Shown here piece by piece: positions 1-8,271 of a stretch of 64,000 nucleotides of DNA; position 1 is the stretch's first letter, and each line of letters opens with the position of its first letter. Under the pieces are notes generated by a model. It made no database searches, was not told the origin of the DNA, and saw nothing but the letters and a program-made list of their open reading frames with translations. The stretch is taken from the NCBI RefSeq assembly GCF_030316825.1, contig NZ_JASZYU010000001.1:2232001-2296000 (forward strand). Direction: 5' to 3'. The position numbers and the translations under genes are program-made. The stretch comes from Variovorax fucosicus. Lineage in GTDB: Bacteria > Pseudomonadota > Gammaproteobacteria > Burkholderiales > Burkholderiaceae_C.

Positions 1-383
1 CGGTGCATCAGGTGCCGCACGCGGTACAGCAGCCGGCCGAACCAGCTGCCGTAGACCACGTCCTCGATCGCGCGGCGGTTGGCGATGAACACCTTGATCA
101 GCTCGGTGAGGTTCGGCGTCGTCCAGTCACCGGCGATGTAGCTCTCGGCGAAGCCGATGTCGCCCGATTTGAGCGCGGCGCTGCAAACCTCCCAGTTGCG
201 CAGCGTGAGGGAAGCCGTCGGGCCGCTGCCGGGCGCGGTGCCGAAATGCTGCACCGAGCCGTCGGGCAGGCGCACTGTCAGCGAGCCGTGCACCAGGCGC
301 TGCAGCAGGCCGAGCACGGTGCGGGCGGAAGACGGCGCGTCCTGCGGCAGCGAAAAACAGGGCGCGGTGGTGGTCGGGTTCAT
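1..383 (-). CDS. cfa: cyclopropane-fatty-acyl-phospholipid synthase (partial, N-terminal part)
   Basis: Only the first 127 codons lie in the window; the gene continues past base 1. The translation has the N-terminal region typical of Cfa-type S-adenosylmethionine methyltransferases, including a stretch reading FAESYIAGDWTTPNLTELI, which precedes the methyltransferase core in this family. Cfa enzymes methylenate the double bond of unsaturated acyl chains in membrane phospholipids. The start ATG overlaps the stop codon of the upstream DUF1365 gene as ATGA, so the two are translationally coupled. The catalytic domain is not visible, so a Cfa-like methyltransferase with another product remains possible. 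Confidence 0.85.
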   Translation of the reverse strand, partial: MNPTTTAPCFSLPQDAPSSARTVLGLLQRLVHGSLTVRLPDGSVQHFGTAPGSGPTASLTLRNWEVCSAALKSGDIGFAESYIAGDWTTPNLTELIKVFIANRRAIEDVVYGSWFGRLLYRVRHLMH

Positions 384-1228
384 GGCGTCGCCTTGTGTTC
401 GCGCGAAACGGGTTGCTCGGGTCGGGGCGGTTTGCCGGCGAAGGGCACGCGCTTGAGCCAGAGCCTTGCCGCCTGCCAGTGAATTCGGGCGACAACGCCG
501 AAGGTCATCGCGGGATAACGCCACAGCGCGCGCCGCACGCTGGCCGCGGTCAGTGGCTCGAGCACGCCGCCGACGCTGGTCTGCAGCAGCGGGCCGCCCG
601 CGTCGTCGTGGTCGATGCGCACCACGGTGCGTTGCCGGTGCTCGTCGACAAAAAAGCGGAACCGGTACTCGCCCTGCACACGGCAGAACGGCGAGACATG
701 GAAGGCCTTGGCCGCACGCTGCTCCATGCCGTAGACGGGGTGCTCGAGCAGGTAGCAATGGCGTTCGCCGAAGGTGTTATTCACTTCGACCACGATCGCG
801 CGCAGCGCACCGGCCGCACTGTGGCAGTACCAGAAGCTCACCGGCTTGAAGGTGTAGCCGAACACGCGCGGGTAGCAGTGCAGCCAGACTTCGCCGGTCG
901 CGTCGTGGATGTGCTCGGCGGCCAGCAGGGCATCGAGCCAGGCCAGCGCGCCGCCTTGGTCCGGGCCGCGGCCATCGCCATGGTCGCGGTCGTGGAAAGA
1001 GAGCGACGCAAAGCGGTTGATGGCCAACGTGCCGCCGCCGTGCCGGCGCAGGGCGCGCATCGGCAGCATGAGGAAGTAGGTCGGATAGACAAAAGCGTTG
1101 TGCGCCGGGCGCAGTCGGGTGTGGCGCACTTCACCAAAGCCCATCAGCGGCACCGGCGAGGTGGCGGGCGGTCTTGCAGCCTGCGCGCGCAGACCGCCGC
1201 CGTGCTCCTTGGCCTCGATCGCGTTCAT
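380..1228 (-). CDS. DUF1365 family protein
   Basis: This 282-residue soluble protein belongs to the DUF1365 family, which usually sits between an FAD-dependent oxidoreductase and a Cfa-type methyltransferase. It has the N-terminal pattern of the family (VRHTRLRPAHNAFVYPTYFL) and later NRFASLSFHDRDHGD. Its biochemical role is not established; the context implies modification of unsaturated acyl chains. I chose the ATG at 1228 rather than an in-frame upstream start because it overlaps the stop of the preceding gene as ATGA, the same coupling used at its own 3-prime end. The upstream extension is arginine-rich and lies inside the neighbouring gene. Confidence 0.85.
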   Translation of the reverse strand: MNAIEAKEHGGGLRAQAARPPATSPVPLMGFGEVRHTRLRPAHNAFVYPTYFLMLPMRALRRHGGGTLAINRFASLSFHDRDHGDGRGPDQGGALAWLDALLAAEHIHDATGEVWLHCYPRVFGYTFKPVSFWYCHSAAGALRAIVVEVNNTFGERHCYLLEHPVYGMEQRAAKAFHVSPFCRVQGEYRFRFFVDEHRQRTVVRIDHDDAGGPLLQTSVGGVLEPLTAASVRRALWRYPAMTFGVVARIHWQAARLWLKRVPFAGKPPRPEQPVSREHKATP

Positions 1229-2547
1229 GCTGCCTGCCTCGCGTCGTTGCCACCAGCGAGGCGCCTGCGCACCCCGGCGGCTGCGGCCAGTCCGGCTTTC
1301 AGGCCGTCTTCGTGAAAGCCGTAGCCCATCCACGCGCCCGCGAACCAGGTGTTGCGCCGGCCTTGCAGCTGCTGCACATCGGCCTGCGCCCGCAACGCAG
1401 CGAGATCGAACACCGGGTGGGAGTAGTCGTATTCGGCCATGACCTGACTACGCGCAATCGGCCGCTGCGGATTCAGCGAAACGACCACCGGCTGCTGCCA
1501 GGGCAGCGGCTGCAGCTTGTTGAGCAGGTAGTGCAAGCAGACCTGCGGCGAATCGGTGGCGTTGGCGGCCTCGTAGTTCCATGCGGCCCACGCGGCGCGC
1601 CGCTGCGGCAGCACCGAAGCATCGGTGTGCAGCACCGCGCGGTTCGGCTGGTAGCGGATGGCGCCGAGCGTGGCCCGTTCGGCGGGCGAGGCGTCGGCCA
1701 GCAGCGCCAGGCTCTGGTCGGAATGCGCGGCCAACACCACGTGGTCGAAGCGCTCGGTGCCGTTGTCGGTGGCGATCAGCACGCCGTTGGCGGTGCGCGT
1801 GATGCGCCGCACCGGCGTGCCGAGCCGGGCGTCGTCGAGGCCGGCAACGATCTTTTCGACGTAGTGCCTGGAGCCGCCTCGGACGGTGCGCCACTGCGGC
1901 CGGTCGGCGATCTGGAGCAGCCCGTGGTTGTGGCAGAAGCGGATCATGGTCGCCACCGGAAACGCCAGCATCTGCTGCGTCGGGCAGCTCCAGATGCAGC
2001 CCATCATTGGCAGGAAATACCAGTCGCGGAATGCGGCGCCGAAGCGGTGCGCATCGAGGAAGTCGCGCAACGGCTGTGCGAGTTCGTTCTCGGTGCTGGC
2101 CTCGGCGATGCGCGTGGTGAGGCGATTGAAGCGCAGCAGATCCGCCAGCATGCCGAGGAAGCGGCCGTCGAGCAGATTGCGGCGCTGCGCAAACACGGTC
2201 GACAGGTTGTTGCCGCTCCATTCCAGTCGTTGGCCGTCCGGCCGGTGCGCCTGCACCGAAAACGACATCTCGGAGGCAGCCGTCTCGACGCCGAGTTCGG
2301 CGAACAGCGCGATCAGGTGGGGGTAGGTGCGATCGTTGTAGACCAGGAAGCCGGTGTCGACGCCATGGCGCACCGGGCGTTGCCCGGCAGCGACCGGCAA
2401 TTCGAGCTCGACCGTGTGGGCGTGGCCGCCGAAATAGTCGCCCGCTTCGAACAGGGAGACGCGGGTGTCAGCGCGCAGCGCGTGGGCGGCTGCGAGCCCT
2501 GAGATGCCGGCGCCGATGACGGCAACCGTCGGGTGCGGCTTGGTCAT
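1225..2547 (-). CDS. FAD-dependent oxidoreductase of the amine-oxidase fold, Cfa-operon type
   Basis: The 440-residue protein opens with a Rossmann dinucleotide-binding motif, VAVIGAGISGLAAAHAL (glycines 12, 14, 17), followed by the acidic ribose-binding end of the fold. Its C-terminal FAD contact reads TWFAGAWMGYGFHEDGLKAG. It resembles the flavin oxidases that accompany DUF1365 and Cfa genes and are thought to act on acyl chains, for example as desaturase-like enzymes. It is the first gene of the coupled set oxidoreductase-DUF1365-cfa, each junction being ATGA. The leader upstream carries a long pyrimidine run on this strand. The precise substrate cannot be told from sequence. Confidence 0.85.
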   Translation of the reverse strand: MTKPHPTVAVIGAGISGLAAAHALRADTRVSLFEAGDYFGGHAHTVELELPVAAGQRPVRHGVDTGFLVYNDRTYPHLIALFAELGVETAASEMSFSVQAHRPDGQRLEWSGNNLSTVFAQRRNLLDGRFLGMLADLLRFNRLTTRIAEASTENELAQPLRDFLDAHRFGAAFRDWYFLPMMGCIWSCPTQQMLAFPVATMIRFCHNHGLLQIADRPQWRTVRGGSRHYVEKIVAGLDDARLGTPVRRITRTANGVLIATDNGTERFDHVVLAAHSDQSLALLADASPAERATLGAIRYQPNRAVLHTDASVLPQRRAAWAAWNYEAANATDSPQVCLHYLLNKLQPLPWQQPVVVSLNPQRPIARSQVMAEYDYSHPVFDLAALRAQADVQQLQGRRNTWFAGAWMGYGFHEDGLKAGLAAAAGVRRRLAGGNDARQAA

Positions 2548-2837
2548 GCCGCGAACCCCGGTGAATACAAAAATGCTGCGAGGCGCTCCGATGCGAAGGA
2601 GGGAGGGAGGGAGGAGGAGAAGAATCGCCTCGGAATTTCAACCGGACGACAAGCATCCGGAAGACCTCGCAGCATGAAAACTGACGGGCTTTTGTCGTCG
2701 CCCGATGCCTTTATGAGCGAGTGCCACTCACCCCGGTTCCCGGCGTACTCGTAAGCATTTGTGACGGTCTTGGCAAGCTGGATTGGACGCATCGGTCGAT
2801 ATTAATACCGATTCGTCTTTGTGTGAACTGATTGGTA
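2548..2837. other. 290-base intergenic region with purine tract
   Basis: This is the largest gap in the window. It holds no convincing gene. On the plus strand 2597-2622 is an almost pure purine run containing three consecutive GGGA units (2601-2612). At 2719-2729 there is a perfect inverted repeat GAGTG-C-CACTC. It contains the leader of the minus-strand oxidoreductase gene and follows the glutathione peroxidase gene on the same strand, so the operon promoter probably lies here. I see no confident -35/-10 pair. Confidence 0.6.
2597..2622 (+). repeat. purine tract with GGGA repeats
   Basis: The run is built from GGA/GGGA units with five or more closely spaced G-tracts, three of them triple G. 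On the minus strand, which is the sense strand of the downstream oxidoreductase mRNA, this is a pyrimidine tract in the leader about 50 to 75 bases before the start codon. Such a sequence could form a G-quadruplex on the template strand; this is inference from composition only. Confidence 0.6.
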
Positions 2838-3413
2838 TCAATTTGACCCCAGCTGCTTTTCCAGCTCGCGCACGAAGCCGCGGTCATCCGGCGCCGTGGT
2901 GCTCGAATAGCTCTCGACCACCTTGCCGTCGCGGCCGATCAGGTACTTGTAGAAGTTCCACTTGGGTGTGGTGCCTGACATCTGAGCGAGTTGCTTGAAC
3001 AGCGGATTGGCCTCGGGCCCGCGCACCGACGACTTGCCGAACATCGGGAATTTGACGCCAAAGGTGCTTTCGCAAAAATCGGCAATCTCCTTGTTGGAGC
3101 CCGATTCCTGCGAAAAGTCGTTCGACGGAAAGCCCAGCACCACGAGCCCGCGCGAGCGGTATTTGCTGTCGAGTGCCTCCAGCCCCTTGTACTGGGGGGT
3201 GAAGCCGCAGAAGCTCGCCGTGTTCACCACAAGCACCACCTTGCCGGTGTACTGGCACAAGGCTTGGGGTTTCTCGTCTTGCAGACGCGGGAAGGTATGT
3301 TGCAGGATGGGCGGACAGGTGGCCGTCTCGGCTTTCGCCATTGGCGCCAGGACAAAAAAGGCCGCGGCCACCAGAGGGGCGGCCAGCGTTTTCAACAGGG
3401 GGGCGAGATGCAT
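2838..3413 (-). CDS. glutathione peroxidase, exported
   Basis: The 191-residue protein has the thioredoxin-like glutathione peroxidase fold. The active-site stretch NTASFCGFTPQYKGLE carries the peroxidatic cysteine at residue 69 (cysteine type, not selenocysteine). FPSNDF replaces the usual FPxNQF, and the conserved tryptophan lies in KWNFYKYLIGRDG. Residues 1-28 form a signal peptide ending AKA, so it is probably periplasmic and reduces peroxides, including lipid peroxides. The start at 3413 is preceded by GGAG with 7-base spacing, which favours it over a start 54 bases upstream. It lies upstream of the acyl-chain-modifying operon on the same strand, 290 bases away. Confidence 0.9.
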   Translation of the reverse strand: MHLAPLLKTLAAPLVAAAFFVLAPMAKAETATCPPILQHTFPRLQDEKPQALCQYTGKVVLVVNTASFCGFTPQYKGLEALDSKYRSRGLVVLGFPSNDFSQESGSNKEIADFCESTFGVKFPMFGKSSVRGPEANPLFKQLAQMSGTTPKWNFYKYLIGRDGKVVESYSSTTAPDDRGFVRELEKQLGSN

Positions 3414-3536
3414 CAGGTTTCTCCGGAAGGGCGGGCGCATCCACCGCGGCGGTGCGCACTTGTCCACATCATCGCGCGCTTGTCACGGGCGCGCCAAACC
3501 GGCCGACTAAAATCCGCAGGCTAAAGAAAGACACCG

Positions 3537-4394
3537 ATGCTCTACCCGGAACTCTTCAGACAACTCGAATCCGTCCGCTGGGACATGGACCGGGACATCC
3601 CGTGGCAGTCTTTCGACGCGACCCGGTTGACACCCGAGCAGGCCCAGACCATCAAGATGAACGCCATCACCGAGTGGGCGGCGCTGCCGGCCACCGAGAT
3701 GTTCCTGCGCGACAACCGGCACGACAGCGATTTCTCGGCCTTCATGTCGATCTGGTTCTTCGAGGAACAGAAGCACTCGCTGGTGCTCATGGAATACCTC
3801 AAGCGCTTCAGCCCGGAGCACGCGCCGACCGAGCAGGAACTGCACGACGTGCGCTTCGACTTCGATCCGGCGCCGCCGCTCGAAACCTTGATGCTGCATT
3901 TCTGCGGCGAGATCCGCCTCAATCACTGGTATCGCCGTGCCGCCGAATGGCACACCGAGCCGGTCATCAAGCACATCTACACCACGCTGAGCCAGGACGA
4001 AGCCCGCCACGGCGGCGCCTACCTGCGCTACATGAAGCGGGCGATGGAAAAGTTCGGCGACGAGGCGCGTGCCGCCTTCACCAAGGTCGGCGTGCTGATG
4101 GCCAGCGCCCGCCGCACCGCGCAGGCGCTGCACCCGACCAACCTGCACGTGAGCAAGGCGCTGTTCCCGCGCGACACGATCCAGAGCCGCATGCCCGATC
4201 CAGACTGGCTCGAGCACTGGCTCGACAACCAGATCAAGTTCGACGCGGTGTGGGAAAACAAGGTCGGCGAGCGCATCCTGCACAACCTGAGCCTGCTGAT
4301 GAACCGCAGCTTCAAGACCGTGCAGGAACTCAATCGCTACCGCAAGGAACTGGCCGCCACGCTCGGCCCCAAGCCCGAATACCAGGGCGCCTAA
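3537..4394 (+). CDS. ferritin-like di-iron protein related to acyl-ACP desaturases
   Basis: The 285-residue, all-helical protein has two di-iron ligand motifs, EEQKH (residues 76-80) and DEARH (154-158), spaced as in soluble acyl-ACP desaturases. That family uses a di-iron centre and ferredoxin to introduce double bonds into carrier-bound fatty acids. A carboxylate in the first helix (E46 region) and another near E125 would complete the four-helix bundle. It may be a true acyl desaturase or another ferritin-like oxygenase; the fold is secure, the substrate is not. Its stop overlaps the stop of the convergent rlpA gene within the four bases CTAA at 4391-4394, so no terminator separates them. 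Confidence 0.75.
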   Translation: MLYPELFRQLESVRWDMDRDIPWQSFDATRLTPEQAQTIKMNAITEWAALPATEMFLRDNRHDSDFSAFMSIWFFEEQKHSLVLMEYLKRFSPEHAPTEQELHDVRFDFDPAPPLETLMLHFCGEIRLNHWYRRAAEWHTEPVIKHIYTTLSQDEARHGGAYLRYMKRAMEKFGDEARAAFTKVGVLMASARRTAQALHPTNLHVSKALFPRDTIQSRMPDPDWLEHWLDNQIKFDAVWENKVGERILHNLSLLMNRSFKTVQELNRYRKELAATLGPKPEYQGA

Positions 4395-5440
4395 CGGCGT
4401 TCGACCACGATCGGTGCGAGGCCCAGGCCGTTGCGCACCTGTTCACCCAGCATCAGCGCCGCATCGCGCGAGGCATAGGGCCCGGCCTGTAGCCGGTGCA
4501 TGCCGCTCTCGCTGAACACCGCCAGCGTGGTGGCCAGCGACGGCATCTGCCGGGCCACCTTTTCCTGAAAACTCGCCGCGCCTTCGCGCTGGCTGAACGC
4601 GCCCAACTGCAGCCAGAACCCGGCCGAGGGGGTGGCGGTGTCGACCTTCTGCGGCTGCGGCTCCGACGACGTTGACGTCGACGGTGACCGCGGCGGCGAC
4701 GCAACGGGTGCCGGCAGCGGCATCGGCGCCAGCGGCGCCAGATCGGTCACCGTGCTGCGCGGCTGGTCGACCACCGGCGCTGTCATGGCGACCGGCACCG
4801 GCACTTCGGGCGGCGGCAGGGCCGTGGGCGCCGCTTGTGCCAGCGCGGTATCGCCCGGTCGCCGCCAGGCGCCGGTGCGGATGTCTTCGTTGGTGATGCG
4901 CTCGATCTCGACCGGTGCCACGCCGCGCAGCAGGTCGAGCTTGAGCGCCGCGGTGTAGCTGAGGTCGATGATGCGGCCCTCGTGGAACGGGCCGCGGTCG
5001 TTCACACGCACGATCGCCTCGCGCCCGTTGGCCGGGTTGCGCACCCGCACGTAGCTCGGCAGCGGCAGTGTCTTGTGCGCGGCCGTCATCGCGTACATGT
5101 CGTAGGGCTCGCCGCTGGCGGTCGACTGGCTGTGGAACTTGCGGCCGTACCAGGAAGCGAGCCCGCGTTCGCGGAACGGCCGGTCGTCCGCGATCGGCAC
5201 GTACGACTGGCCCAGCACCACATAGGGCTTGCTGGTGCCGCCGCCGGCGCGGATCGGCTCGACGCGGGGCTCGGCGTCGGGCACCTGGTCGAGGTTGCCG
5301 GGCGGGTTCGCATCGGCACCGTCGCGCCCGGTTGCTGCCCCGCGCGGGCCGCTGGCACAGCCAGCCAGCAGCGCGGCCGAGGCGCAAATGACCAGCGCCA
5401 GCACGTGGTGCTGAAAGGCCGGCCGCGCGCGCTCAGCCAA
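4391..5440 (-). CDS. rlpA: septal ring lytic transglycosylase RlpA family lipoprotein
   Basis: The 349-residue protein begins with a lipoprotein signal (lipobox LLAGC, Cys28). A double-psi beta-barrel domain follows, with the signatures ASWYGRKFHSQSTASGEPYD and VRVNDRGPFHEGRIIDLS. A long proline/alanine-rich linker comes next, then a C-terminal SPOR domain (about 275-349) that binds denuded glycan at the septum. RlpA cleaves such peptide-free strands during daughter-cell separation in several bacteria. The start overlaps the end of glnE by 8 bases on the same strand. It converges on the ferritin-like gene with overlapping stop codons. Confidence 0.9.
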   Translation of the reverse strand: MAERARPAFQHHVLALVICASAALLAGCASGPRGAATGRDGADANPPGNLDQVPDAEPRVEPIRAGGGTSKPYVVLGQSYVPIADDRPFRERGLASWYGRKFHSQSTASGEPYDMYAMTAAHKTLPLPSYVRVRNPANGREAIVRVNDRGPFHEGRIIDLSYTAALKLDLLRGVAPVEIERITNEDIRTGAWRRPGDTALAQAAPTALPPPEVPVPVAMTAPVVDQPRSTVTDLAPLAPMPLPAPVASPPRSPSTSTSSEPQPQKVDTATPSAGFWLQLGAFSQREGAASFQEKVARQMPSLATTLAVFSESGMHRLQAGPYASRDAALMLGEQVRNGLGLAPIVVERR

Positions 5441-8246
5441 AGACGGCCTTCCACAACACGAGCATGGCGCTGCGTTCGCTCGCCAGCGCGCTCATCGGCA
5501 CCTGGGTCGGCTCCTCGTTGAGCCGGGCCCGGTGCTGCACGCGGCGCAGCTCGCGATAGGCTTCTGAAGCGGCGCGGCCCACGCCGGCCGGCAGCAGGCC
5601 GGCTTCTTCCGCGCGCAGCAGCAGTGCGATGTTGCCAACGTTCGGCAGCAGCGAAGGATGGCTTGCGCCTTCCGACAAGACCAGGAACTGCACCGCGAAC
5701 TCGGCGTCGACCATGCCGCCGGGGCTGTGCTTCACGTCGAAGCGGTCGGGCTTGACCGGGTGTGCGGCGCGCACCTTCTCGCGCATCGCGACGATCTGCG
5801 TCCTGAGCGCTGCCACATCGCGCTGCGAGGTGATCACGGCTTCGCGGATCGCATCGAAGCGGGCGCCGAGCCCGGCATCGCCGAGCACGAAGCGTGCACG
5901 CGTCATGGCCTGGTGTTCCCAGGTCCAGGCGGTGTTGCTGCCGCGTCCGAGCTGGTACTTCTCGTAGGCCGCGAAGCTGATGGTGAGCAGGCCCGAGTTG
6001 CCGTTGGGGCGCAACGCGGTGTCGATCTCGAACAGGTCGCCTTCGGCCGTCTTGACGGTCATCCAGTTGATCAGCTTGCGCACATAGCCGGCGTAGATCT
6101 CGCTGGCGCGTTCGTCGTCGTCCTCGTAGACGAACACGATGTCGAGGTCGCTGCCATAGCCGAGTTCCTTGCCGCCCAGCTTGCCGTAGCCGACGATCGC
6201 GAACTGCGGCTGCGCGCGATGCCGGTTGCGCAGCAGCGGCCAGCACCAGCGCGCGGTGACGCGCAGCACCGCATCGGCCAGCGCGCTCAGGTCGTCGGCC
6301 ACCTGTTCGACCGAGATCCGGCCCTCCACGTCGCGGGCGAGCGTGCGGAACACCTCGGCATGGTGCGCGCGCCGCAGCATGTTGAGCATCGCTTCCTCAT
6401 CGGCTTCGCCGGTGCTGCGCATGGCGTCGTGGCGCGCTTCGAGTTCGCGTTCGAACTCCTCGGCCTGAAAGCGGCTGGTCAGCATTTCGTCGCTGGCCAG
6501 CTCGTCGATCACGCCCGGATGCTGCAGCAGGTAGCGCGCCGGCCATTTGGCGGCGCCGAGCAGGCGCAGCAAGCGTTGTTGCACCGCCGGCCGCTCGACC
6601 AGCAGCGCCAGATAGCTTTCGCGCCGCAGCAGCGGCTCGATCCAGTCGGCCCAGCGCAGCGCGGCCTGGACATGGTTGGTGGTCTGGCCGGCGGCGTCGC
6701 CATCGGGCTCTTCGCGCAGCCAGCGACCGGTGCGCTGTACCAGTTGGCGCAGTCGCGCCTGCGTCTCCTCGCGCAGTGCCTGCACGCGTGGGTGGTCGAC
6801 CCAGTGCCGGATGCGATCCGCGAAGGCCGGCGGCAATTCGTCCAGCAGGTCGGTCAGGTCGGCCGGTGTGGCGGCGGCCGCCTTGCCGTTCTTGCCGCCA
6901 TTGCACTTGCCGTTACAGGGCTTGGGCTCGCCGCCCAGCAGCTTGTCGAACTCCTGCGCCACCAGTTCGCGATGGGCGTCGAGCTGGCTCAGGAACGCGC
7001 AGCAGTCCGGACTGCCGAGCGTGAGGGCGATCCAGCGCAGATCCTCGTCGCTCACGGGCAGCACATGGGTCTGCTGGTCGTCGAGGTACTGGATGCGGTG
7101 CTCGACCCGGCGCAGGAACACATAGGCCTCGGCCAGCGCATCGGCCGTTTCCTGCGGCATCAGGCCGGCGCGCGCGAGACGTTGCAGCGCATCGAGGGTG
7201 GGGCGCGTGCGCAGCTCGGGGTATTGGCCGCCGCGCACCACCTGCAGCAGCTGCACCGTGAACTCGATCTCGCGGATGCCGCCACGCGACAGCTTCACAT
7301 CATTGGCCCGGGCCGGCCGCCCGGCGCTGCGGCGCGCCGCCTGGTCGCGGATCTGCTGGTGCAGCACCCGCAGCGCGTCGAACACGCTGTAGTCGAGGTA
7401 GCGGCGGAACACGAACGGCAGCACCACCGTGCGCAGCGCCTGCGCCGAGGTGTCGGCAATGCAGTCGAGTGGCGCGACCACGCGGCTCTTGAGCCACGCA
7501 AAGCGCTCCCATTCGCGGCCCTGCACCTGGAAATACTCTTCGAGCGCGTCGAGCGACACCGCGCTCGGCCCCGAGTTGCCGTTGGGCCGCAGGGCCAGGT
7601 CGACCCGGAACACGAAACCGTGTTCGGTGATGTCGCCCACCAGTGCATAGATGCGCTTGACCACGCGCGCAAAGAAATCCTGGTTGGCAATCCGGTTGCT
7701 GCCCGTCGCGTTGCCGTCGGTTTCGCCGTCCAGGTCGTACAGGTAGATCAGGTCGATGTCGCTCGACACGTTGAGTTCGCGTGCCCCCAGCTTGCCCATG
7801 CCAACCACCCAGATCCGGGCCGGCTGGCCTTCGGGCCCGCGCGGGGCCCCGTGCACGCCCTCGAGTTCGCGGCAGGCTTCGCAGCACGCCGTGTCGAGCG
7901 CGAACTCGGCCAGTTGCGTCACGGCGGTGGTGATCTGCTCGAGCGGGGCCTGCGCGTCGCAGTCGATCACTGCCAGCCGCTCCATCACGAGCTGTCGCAC
8001 GATGCGCAGGGCGTCGCCCACCGTGTCGCCGCGCGTGCGCAGCGCCTCGAAGGCCGTGATCATGTGGGGGCGCACCGGTGCGCCGGGCGGCAACAGCGCC
8101 AGTTCGCCGGCATAGCGCCGCCGAAGACGTTGCACGAAGCGCGAATGGGACGACAGCGGCACTGGCAACGGCAATGCCCCCGACGCCGCAATGGCATCGC
8201 TGCTGCGCGGGTCGGCGCTGGAACCGGTCTGGAGGCTGGCAGTCAT
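5433..8246 (-). CDS. glnE: bifunctional glutamine synthetase adenylyltransferase/adenylyl-removing enzyme
   Basis: GlnE adenylylates and deadenylylates glutamine synthetase in response to PII state. Both nucleotidyltransferase domains are present. The N-terminal removase domain has GMGKLGARELN and the metal pair SDID (D163/D165). The C-terminal transferase domain has VGYGKLGGKELGYGSDLD (D700/D702, nearly the same numbering as E. coli). With the ATG at 8246 the protein is 937 residues, close to the usual length; a longer in-frame start at 8324 would reach past the divergent yhdP start. AGGA lies just upstream of the chosen ATG. An unusual Gly/Asn/Lys/Cys linker sits between the two halves near residue 440. 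rlpA follows with an 8-base overlap. Confidence 0.96.
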   Translation of the reverse strand: MTASLQTGSSADPRSSDAIAASGALPLPVPLSSHSRFVQRLRRRYAGELALLPPGAPVRPHMITAFEALRTRGDTVGDALRIVRQLVMERLAVIDCDAQAPLEQITTAVTQLAEFALDTACCEACRELEGVHGAPRGPEGQPARIWVVGMGKLGARELNVSSDIDLIYLYDLDGETDGNATGSNRIANQDFFARVVKRIYALVGDITEHGFVFRVDLALRPNGNSGPSAVSLDALEEYFQVQGREWERFAWLKSRVVAPLDCIADTSAQALRTVVLPFVFRRYLDYSVFDALRVLHQQIRDQAARRSAGRPARANDVKLSRGGIREIEFTVQLLQVVRGGQYPELRTRPTLDALQRLARAGLMPQETADALAEAYVFLRRVEHRIQYLDDQQTHVLPVSDEDLRWIALTLGSPDCCAFLSQLDAHRELVAQEFDKLLGGEPKPCNGKCNGGKNGKAAAATPADLTDLLDELPPAFADRIRHWVDHPRVQALREETQARLRQLVQRTGRWLREEPDGDAAGQTTNHVQAALRWADWIEPLLRRESYLALLVERPAVQQRLLRLLGAAKWPARYLLQHPGVIDELASDEMLTSRFQAEEFERELEARHDAMRSTGEADEEAMLNMLRRAHHAEVFRTLARDVEGRISVEQVADDLSALADAVLRVTARWCWPLLRNRHRAQPQFAIVGYGKLGGKELGYGSDLDIVFVYEDDDERASEIYAGYVRKLINWMTVKTAEGDLFEIDTALRPNGNSGLLTISFAAYEKYQLGRGSNTAWTWEHQAMTRARFVLGDAGLGARFDAIREAVITSQRDVAALRTQIVAMREKVRAAHPVKPDRFDVKHSPGGMVDAEFAVQFLVLSEGASHPSLLPNVGNIALLLRAEEAGLLPAGVGRAASEAYRELRRVQHRARLNEEPTQVPMSALASERSAMLVLWKAVFG

Positions 8247-8271
8247 AATTCCTGACACAGCGCGATCCTCA

